A DNA stretch of 64,000 nucleotides, from NCBI GenBank assembly GCA_963921825.1, contig OY997594.1, forward strand, positions 33,896,956-33,960,955, written 5' to 3'. A program made the position numbers and the translations under genes. This DNA comes from Erodium maritimum (Eukaryota > Streptophyta > Magnoliopsida > Geraniales > Geraniaceae). Of the stretch, positions 56,743-64,000 are shown in pieces; within the stretch, counting starts at the first letter, position 1, and the number at the start of each line of letters is the position of its first letter. The notes below the pieces were generated by a model that made no database searches, was not told the DNA's origin, and saw only the letters and a list, made by a program, of their open reading frames with translations.

Positions 56743-57372
56743 TTGAAAACCAATCTTGACGAGGTCAAGCTGAATGGAACAAACTATCTGGACTGGGACA
56801 GAAATTTGAGGATAGTCCTCAAGTTCGAACGCAAAGATTATGTCCTTGACAAGGCTATCCCTCAAGAACCAGCTAATAACACTGCTAGGACCATTAAGGA
56901 TGCATACCAACAACACCTTAGCGATTCCATATATGTGACTTGTATTATGCTGGGCAGCATGAAGAGTGGGCTCCAATATCAGTTTATGGAGCATTTTCAT
57001 GATCCTCATACCATGATGGGCATGATAAAGGGTATGTTCAAGGAAAGGACACGTATCGTAGGGTACAATGTCTTAAATGAACCACTCTCCTGTAAGATGT
57101 CAGCAAGAAGCTCCGTGAGTCCTCATGTCTTGAAAATGAAGGGGCTTCTCAAACATTTTAATCGACTGGGTCTTAAGATAGAACAAGAGATGGCAGCATA
57201 TGTGGTTCCTCACTCCATTCCTTGTACATATGATGGGCTCATCATGAACTATCACATGCACGATATGGACAAAACCATTTCAGAGTTACATGAAATGTTA
57301 GTGACTACTGAAAAGAATATTAGGGAAAAGGGATCCAAGGATGTTTTGTTGGTCAAAAGGGAACCAATATAA
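56743..57372 (+). pseudogene. copia gag fragment
   Basis: An open frame of 209 codons reads KLNGTNYLDWDRNLRIVLKF near the start, the L-G-NY--W---L----- motif of copia gag (UBN2-type). Further on, MKGLLKHFNRLGLKI matches the mid-gag helix region. The frame ends prematurely at 57372. The zinc knuckle is displaced to another frame (CQQPGHCKWDC near 57510), so gag is interrupted. Confidence 0.85.
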
Positions 57373-57479
57373 AGAAGGGAACTGGAAGTGGCTAGGGAAA
57401 GGCCCTTGCACACTTGGCAGAAAAGATAAGACAACCGAAGACTCCTAACCCTCCTAGGACCGGGCAGTCCTCAAGGAAG

Positions 57480-58600
57480 GCTAAGTAGGCTGAGAATGTA
57501 TGCTTCTATGCCAGCAACCCGGTCATTGCAAATGGGATTGCATAAAATTCACGGATGATCTGAAGAAGTGCGATGGGATTGCGCCTTCATCAGGTATTTA
57601 CTTTATAGAGCTACATCTCTCCACTTCCAAAGATTCATGGGCATTGGATATCAGGGATGAATCTCGCATGTGTACTAATGTGCACTAGCTGGAAAATAGG
57701 AGAAGCTTGAAAAAGAACGGAATGGAGCTTGGAGTGGGCAACAATATAAGGGTTGTGGCGATTGTTGTAGGATCCACAAATATTATTTTTCCAAGTGGCA
57801 TTGTTTTTTACTAAACGATGTACATTGCATACCTACTTTTAGTATGAATAGGAAGGATATAATTTTGATGTTGAAAATAGAGTTTTCAATATTTTATGAA
57901 ATGATATTTTTATGCTTGTGCTAATATGGTCGTAGGATTGTACGTATTAGATATAGGTAACAATGCCTCAAGATCTCTTTATAATGTCAATACCAAGAGT
58001 TCTAAATTCGTCGATTTAAACCAAACTATTATATGGCACCGTCGTTTAGGCCACATAAACGAGAAACGCGTATCAACACTTAACAAGTGTGGACTTTTAA
58101 GTCCATTCCAAAATTTATTCGTGTGAGGGTTGTTTGATGGCCAAAATGACTAAAGCACCCTTCATCGCTTGCGGTGAAAGGGCGGGTGACTTATTGGGCT
58201 TAATACACTCGAATGTGTGTGGACCAATGAGTACGCTTGCGAGGTGAGATTTTAGCTACTTAATCACATTTACTAACGACTACAATAAATATGGTTATGT
58301 CTATCTGATCAGACATAAGTCTGAAGCTTTTGATAAATTAAAAGAGTTTAAGACTGGAGTTGAAAACCAGCCCGGGAAAATATTAAGGCACTTTGATTGG
58401 ATCAAGGTCGAGAGTACTTTACACACAATTTTTAGATCATCTAGTAGAGAGTGAGATCCTTTCGGAATGGACTCCTCCCGTGACACCGTAGTTGAACAAT
58501 GTATCCGAACGGAGAAATCAGACATTTCTTGATAAGGTTTGATCCATGATCAATTATACTGATCTCCCAGTCTCTTTCTGGGGTTATGCTCTAGAGACGA
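57480..58600 (+). pseudogene. copia zinc knuckle, protease and integrase remnants
   Basis: CQQPGHCKWDC at 57508 is the gag knuckle. SWALDIRDESRMCTN near 57640 stands where the protease has WxLDTGxSxHxC; the active-site D-T/S-G reads D-I-R, so activity is lost. TIIWHRRLGHINEKRV near 58030 is the gag-pre-integrase zinc region. LLGLIHSNVCGPMSTLAR leads to YLITFTNDYNKYGYVYLIRH near 58190-58310, the integrase core. In it the first catalytic aspartate of LxHxDxCGP reads N. Frame changes separate the pieces. Confidence 0.85.
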
Positions 58601-58612
58601 CCGCAAAATGTT

Positions 58613-60640
58613 GTGGAAGGGACACCATTTGAGCAATGGCACTGGAAGAAGCATGTTTTGTCCTTTTTGAAGATTTGGGGTTGCGAGGATTATGTGAAAC
58701 GTTTAGTTTCGACTAAGGTCGAACCAAGATATGAGAAATGCACCTCCGTAGGGTATCCCAAAGAAACAACGGAATACTACTTCTACAAAACTAGCGAGAA
58801 AATAGTGTGCGTCGCTCGTGGTGGGATCTTTATGGAAAGAAAGTTTGTTTCCAAATATGTCAATATGAGGATTGTGCGTCTTGAAGAAATTCAGGATGGT
58901 GCAGATCCAACAAAACCTATTAAGGAATCACTTGATAACCCGATAGAAAGGGAGAAGGCAGAGATGGTTGTAGAGCAAGGACCAATTGTTGTAACAATTT
59001 TGGAAGGTCCAAGGCGATCTCGAAGGGTCAGTCGTCCACCTCTAAGATACGGTTTCTTTGTGTCTAGAGGTGACGGTGAAATTGTGGTGGATCAGATGAT
59101 CCAACTACTTTTCAAGAAGCCATGGACGGACCCGACTCAGAGTTATGGTTGAGAGCCATGAAGGAGGAAATGCAGTCCATGTCGGACAACCATGCATGGG
59201 AACATGTTGATCTAATCGATGGTGTAAGAATCATTGGATGCAAATGGATTTTCAAGGTGAAGATGGATATGGATAGAAATCCCAATATCTACAAAGCCCA
59301 ACTGGTGGCGAAAGTTTATAGACAAATACAAGGGATTGACTATGAGGGAACCTTCTCATCAGTGGCTATGGTCAAATCGATCTAGATTCATCTTTCCATA
59401 GCTACGTATCACGATTACGAGATATGAAAAATGGATGTCAAAACTGCTTTCCTGGACAGATATCTAATTGAGGACGTTTATATGTCTCAACTGGAAGGTT
59501 TCGTCGATCCGAAGGATAAACGAAAAATTTGTAAGTTGTTGAAATCCATTTGTGGATTAAAACAAGCTTCTCGAATTTGGAACCTTCATTTTGATGAAAC
59601 TATTATGGGATTTTACTTTATCAAGAACGAGGTTGAACCATGCGTTTATAAGAAGGCTAACAGGAGTAAGATCACTTTCCTAGTGCGGTATGTCGATGAC
59701 ATTTTACTCATTGGAAACGACATCCCAACCTTGCACGAGACTAAAGCTTGGTTAGGGAAGTGTTTCTCGATGAAGGACTTAGGCGATGTTTCTTACATAT
59801 TAGGGATTAATATATATAGAGTCGCACCAAATGGGTCTTGGGTTTAAGTTAGAGCGCTTATGTGAACAAATTATTGAGTAGGTTCTCGATGCTCGATTCC
59901 AAGAAAGGACTCTTACCCGCTCGTCATGACATTAAACTCAGCAAGACTCAGTGTCCTTCGACACCTGATGAGTTCAAAAGGATGACGCGAATCCCATACG
60001 CTTCGGTAGTAGGATTGATCATGTATGACATGATATGGAAGAGACTATACGTCTCGTATGCCTTGAGTTGTACCATTAGACATCAGTCTAACCCTAGTGA
60101 GGAACACTGGATTACGGTCAAAGAAATTGTCAAGTATTTGAGAAGAACTAAGGATGCGTTTCTGGTGTACGGGGGAAAAGATGATGTTGAACTAGTCGTT
60201 AATGCATATGTAGACGCTAATTTCTAGACAATTGTAAATGACTTTCAGAGTCAGTCAGGATATGTATTTACGCTGAATGGCGGAGCTTTTAGTTGGAAGA
60301 GCATGAAGCAAGACACCGTCACTGACTCCACGATAGAGGCCAAATACATAGAGGCTGTAGAGGCGGATAAGGAGGCTATGTGGATTAGGAAGTACACGGC
60401 AGGGTTGTTCGTAATTAAAAAGCAGTCAAGCCCGGTGAATCTATTTTGCAACAACACAGAGGCCATTGAGCAAGCTAAAGAGCCCAGATCGCATAACAAA
60501 TCCAAGCATGTACTAAGGTGTTACCACCTCATCAGATAAATACTAAACTGAGGCGATGTGAAGATCACCTACATTGCAACTGATTACAACATAGCCGATC
60601 CATAAACTAAGGCATGTAAAGTCAATGGAAATTGACTAGA
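58613..60640 (+). pseudogene. copia reverse transcriptase and RNase H remnants
   Basis: 58613-59152 is the integrase-to-polymerase linker, with EPRYEKCTSVGYPKETTEYY near its start. MKEEMQSMSDNHAWEHVDL and GCKWIFKVKMDMDRNPNIYK begin the reverse transcriptase at 59155. MDVKTAFLDRYLIEDVYMSQ, GLKQASRIW and YVDDILLIGND (59690) are its core motifs; the YVDD box is intact. RNase H follows with SWKSMKQDTVTDSTIEAKYI near 60290-60350 and NKSKHVLRCYH near 60500, where active copies have HTKHIDxRYH. Stops at 59383, 59848 and 60228 separate the frames. Confidence 0.87.
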
Positions 60641-60663
60641 ATTTAGATTGGAACTAAGGGAAA

Positions 60664-61440
60664 GTGGGAGATTGTCAATCTTAGTGCCCATAACTCAATC
60701 ATAAATATCCAAATGTATAGATCATCCTTTGAAAATAAATGTAAAGTGGCTTAATATTACTTATGTGTTGGAGTAATATATCGAAGTATGTTCTGATATA
60801 TGTCCACCATGAGAAATAGAGCCATAGATCGAGAGGAACCACACTTGATGGGTCCCTGGTCAATAAAGCTTTACAACACGCTACTAGTATAGAAGATGAC
60901 TCCTTATGAATTATGTTCTATTAGTCATTGGAATGTGATTTTGGAGTCTTATCATAGATATCATGTGAGACATGGTATTACACGACCCGACCTAAATATG
61001 TTGCATAGATAAAGTCATGAGCATATTCAGTGTCGTAACTTGTTATGTATCCTTAAACTAAGAAGTCTTTGTGATTACTATGCAGTAAACAACTGAATTT
61101 GACTTGTGTCTAACGTTGCACGTGACATGGCTTATATAACGACCAAGATTGTCTTGGGGATGGATTGTATGAGTGAAGTGAAAATAGCTTAGGGATTTAT
61201 CCCTCATACTAGATATGGGAACGATGTTTGTTTCGGCCTCTTGAGCGAGAGAAAATGAAAGAATAACATGGCCTTGTAAGTGATACACACATCACAATCA
61301 CCTGCCTAGCTTTTTAGGAGAATTTCATCTCTAAGAGAGAAGTATGCAAATTAATCACTACTTATTCAGTCATTGGAGTTTGCATAATCTCAACGGTGTT
61401 ATGTTGTTTTTCTATTCAGAATAACTTGAAAAATTCACAA
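60664..61440 (+). repeat. polypurine tract and truncated 3' LTR of the copia element
   Basis: GTGGGAGAT precedes TGTCAATCTTAGTGCCC at 60673. Alignment with the 1688-bp solo LTR at 14469-16156 (minus strand) is clear to about 61260 and fades afterwards. The LTR therefore seems truncated, with a retroposon fragment following. Confidence 0.8.
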
Positions 61441-61489
61441 GGAACTTCATAATAGTTGGTATCTTTTTGGGTTTAGGTAGTTCTAGACT

Positions 61490-61985
61490 ACAAATGTCTG
61501 ACTTGCTTGGAAACCGTTCAGTCCCATGTTGGCTCGATCTTGAGGGCCCCACCATCGCCCTCTAGTGATGTAGGTAGTGCAACATGTGGAGTTCTGGGGA
61601 GAAAGGAGGTTGCAGTCCCGGCACCCACTATGGTACATGGAGAAGGAAATGGAGCAATCAAGAGGTCAGCTGTTGGAGTACCTCGGGTGGAGCAGGTCAG
61701 GGCGGGGAAGCAGCCCCGCCTGGAGGAATGAGAGGCAAGAGGAGCATCGGGGACTGGCCTCCCATGTAGATGCTTTGCCTCCCACCATCACCGTTGTTGA
61801 GATCCTAGATTTTTGGCACCCCCTTCCCCCTCTTCGTATTCTGTCTTTTAGATACCGTATGTGACAATTATAGTGATAAAAGGATCAGTGAGCCATTGCT
61901 CTTTCTGTCTGACCTTAGTGGCCTGAGAGCATGTTCCCTGGCGCACATCAGTGTCCTTATATAAATTTAATACAATTGCACATAT
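61490..61985 (+). mobile_element. ORF1-type retroposon 3' fragment
   Basis: 61780-61960 is homologous to 31796-32010: both share CCTCCCACCATCACC, then TCAGTGARCCATTG, then CATGTTCC-T. The upstream part has short Gly/Arg-rich frames. No clean poly(A) remains, and the family is unnamed. Confidence 0.5.
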
Positions 61986-62579
61986 ATTTTTGAGAAATAA
62001 AAATAACCACAATATGTTTATGTTAACAAAGGTTGTTCGAATGCATGTTTTTGAGGTTTCCCTTTATTATTATTTTTGTAACAATATGTGCTACCAAAGA
62101 AAACAATCCCTAAAGTTTTGACGATTTATATGTATTAAGGAAGGTTCTATCTTAAAGCTTCCTTATATGAAGAAAAAAAAACAAGCTCTTTACCACTTGC
62201 TCATATTCAAGTGTAAATTTTGCAACAAGGTTTGCTGTTGAGAGGAGAGAGTGCATATACTGTCATCAAAGAGCATGATGAATATGCTTAATAATTGATA
62301 ACAATATCATTCTCAACTCATGTGTTCCTTTTAAACCTTGCTTTTGTTATCATGAATGAGACATTACGATGGAAACAAAGAGTTGTGGAACAGTGGGCTG
62401 CAGCAGAGCACAATGTAAGGAGCAGCCACGTAATTCACATGGTCCTGTGTTGTGTTGTGTTGTGTTGTGATGTTAGGCTAAGCGAACCCATATATGAAAA
62501 TCCGAAAGAGCATCACAACGCTCTCCGCCGACAACTGGTGGAAAGGTGTTGGCAGAATGATTAAAATATAATTTTTGAG
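61986..62579. other. AT-rich spacer, nothing recognised
   Basis: It contains the second copy of the 60-bp repeat seen at 55945. A TGTTGTG run occurs near 62445. An open frame of 89 codons (62295-62564) has no recognisable domain. Confidence 0.5.
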
Positions 62580-64000
62580 CTTCATCGGAAGCTTCAATAA
62601 TCGCTACCTACAATATTAAGTGGTAAGTTCTGGCGGCAACGGGCTAAGCAACACTGGCTTACAGAGAGTGACCAGAACACTAAGTTCTTTCAAGCGTCGG
62701 CCTCACAGAAGAAGAGTATAAACAAGGTTACGGAGCTGAAGGATGGTGATGGGAATATCCTATCATGGGATACGGGGTTGGGGGATCATATTTTGGATTT
62801 CTACAAAACACTATCCCGAAAGTCGAGGGGAGAGGGGATTAACTGTCCGAGATTCCTCCAGTAGGTTACGGACGGCATTGATGAGTGAGGTGTTGTCAGA
62901 GGAGGTCCGTGAGGCTACTTTCTCGATGGGACCGAACATATCATCGGGACCGGACGAGCTTAACCTGTATTTCTACCAAAAGTACTGGAGTACAGTGGGG
63001 GAGGATGTCACCATCTGGGTTCGGAGGATCTTTGCGGGGGAGGAGATACTGAAAGTAATGAACGGGACTACGCTGGTGCTGATACCGAAGGTGGAATGTC
63101 CCATGTCTCTGAAAGACTTGCAGCCGATTGCACTATGTAATGTTATCTTCAAGATTGTTTCGAAGGTGGCGGCTAATCGGTTGAAAGGATTGTTGGATGG
63201 ATTAATTTCGGCACCCCAAGGGGCGTTTGTACCGGGTCGGTCAATTCAGGATAATATTATCCTCTCATTCGAGACCCTCCACTACCTCAGGAGTAAGAGG
63301 GTAGGTAAGGAGGGGTGGGTGGCCCTCAAACATGATATGAGTAAGGCGTATGACAAAGTAGAATGAGGCTTTCTGTGGGATATGATGCAGGGGTTTGGCC
63401 TAGGGGAAAGATGGATTGACCTGATCCGGAGATGTACGTACTCGGTCACATACAATATTGTGGCAGGGGGAAGGCAGGCGGGGTTCGTCCAACCGGAGCG
63501 GGGGATTAGGCAGGAGGGACCCACTCTCCCCGTATCTCTTTTTGTTCTGTATGGAGGGATTTTTGGGTCTCCTACAAGGGGCAGAATGTGGAGGAGAAAT
63601 CCATGGAATTAAGGTGGCTTCCAAAGCACCGTCACTTACCCATTTATTTTTTGCGGATGACTGTTATGTCTACTGTAAGGCGACACCGTTGGAAATGGGT
63701 CGGGTGAAGAACTACCTCCGAATGTTTGAGGAGGCGTCGGGGCAAGTGGTGAACCAGCAAAAGTCATCACTATTTTTTAGCTCCAACACGCCGGACACAC
63801 GACGGTTGGAAGGGGTACGGATACTACGGATCCCGGAGTTCACGCAACCATCCCCATACCTGGGGATTCCAAATATGATGGGTCGGAGCCAAAAGCAGGG
63901 CATGCAGTACGTGCTGAATAAGGTGTTGAGGCGAATCCAACGGTGGGATGGGAAGCTACTAAACGGAGCAGGTAAGGAAGTGCTAGTCAAGTTCGTTTTA
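62580..64000 (+). pseudogene. LINE reverse transcriptase, running off the window
   Basis: The chain RQRAKQHWLTESDQNTKFFQ (62634) is the linker between endonuclease and polymerase. FSMGPNISSGPDELNLYFYQ, LQPIALCNVIFKIVSKVAAN, GAFVPGRSIQDN and ALKHDMSKAYDKVE follow to 63363. A TGA then replaces the expected TGG of the VEW motif. HLFFADDCYVYCKAT near 63650 is the intact catalytic FADD box. SGQVVNQQKSSLFFSSN and PYLGIPNMMGRS follow to the window end. Damage is light (one stop and a frameshift near 63540), so this is a fairly young copy. Confidence 0.88.

Larger units (their letters stand above)
56190..61440 (+). mobile_element. Ty1/copia retrotransposon, degraded
   Basis: Domain order is gag, zinc knuckle, protease, integrase, reverse transcriptase, RNase H, then polypurine tract and 3' LTR. 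Integrase before reverse transcriptase defines Ty1/copia. A recognisable 5' LTR was not found; 56190-56742 appears to be leader. The 3' LTR is of the same family as the solo LTR at 14469. Many stops and frameshifts make it non-autonomous. Confidence 0.85.

Noticed and set aside
62295..62564. 89-codon open frame as a small gene
   Set aside because: No domain, AT-rich flanks, and it runs across a TGTTGTG repeat. It is next to decayed LINE sequence.
1..64000. tRNA, rRNA or snoRNA genes
   Set aside because: I looked for T-loop (GGTTCRANNCC) and rRNA-like stretches. Only the retrotransposon primer site complementary to a tRNA was found. A covariance-model scan would be decisive and was not possible.

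Overview
The window is nuclear DNA of a flowering plant, probably a eudicot. The evidence is long introns, AT-rich spacers, a ubiquitin-conjugating gene with canonical GT-AG introns of the UBC15-18 type, and plant-type Ty1/copia, Ty3-like, LINE (with RNase H domain), MULE, hAT and PIF/Harbinger transposons. Only one intact cellular gene could be supported: a six-exon, 161-residue E2 ubiquitin-conjugating enzyme on the minus strand (39162-41238). Nearly everything else recognisable is transposable-element DNA, mostly decayed and deeply nested. All gene calls come from reading translations and motifs by eye; no database search was run.

Layout. 1-5000: AT-rich spacer with retroposon tails and a complete non-autonomous PIF/Harbinger element (2523-4707, TAA target duplication) carrying a broken Myb/NAM-associated ORF1. 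5009-12090: eleven inverted-repeat elements set end to end and separated only by (TA)n. They share one terminal motif but have different, apparently shuffled interiors; part of the cluster is a 381-bp tandem duplication. 12900-23850: an old MULE whose transposase gene (minus strand) is split by a solo LTR (13445-21750), itself invaded by a copia solo LTR (14469-16156) and a second solo LTR (17952-21312). Each of these three insertions has a perfect 5-bp target duplication. 23858-28267: a LINE with an 11-bp target duplication. 28600-32065: an ORF1-type retroposon split by a third solo LTR (29212-31795). 33923-36261: a complete small non-coding LTR retrotransposon with two 518-bp LTRs.

37450-38680 is a LINE 3' half, followed by the E2 gene. 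A long-TIR MULE-like element (41391-43164) abuts the E2 promoter about 40 bp upstream of its TATA box and seems to carry a captured gene-like fragment. 44023-49260: a minus-strand LINE broken by a hAT MITE (44743-45687) and a fourth solo LTR (46373-49123). 49333-50962: a long-TIR MITE and a young 5'-truncated LINE. 51309-55520: two tandem LINE derivatives that hold ORF1 (gag) but no endonuclease or reverse transcriptase. 55557-55905: a foldback MITE. 56190-61440: a degraded Ty1/copia element of the family that left the solo LTR at 14469. 62580-64000: a LINE reverse transcriptase running off the window end.

Insertion order can be read from the nesting: MULE, then its solo LTR, then the copia LTR and second solo LTR; and LINE, then the hAT element and fourth solo LTR. 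The strongest unusual signals are the TA-microsatellite cluster of modular foldback elements, the ORF1-only LINE derivatives, and solo-LTR promoters combining GGGCC palindromes, a TATA box and telobox-like AACCCTAA motifs.
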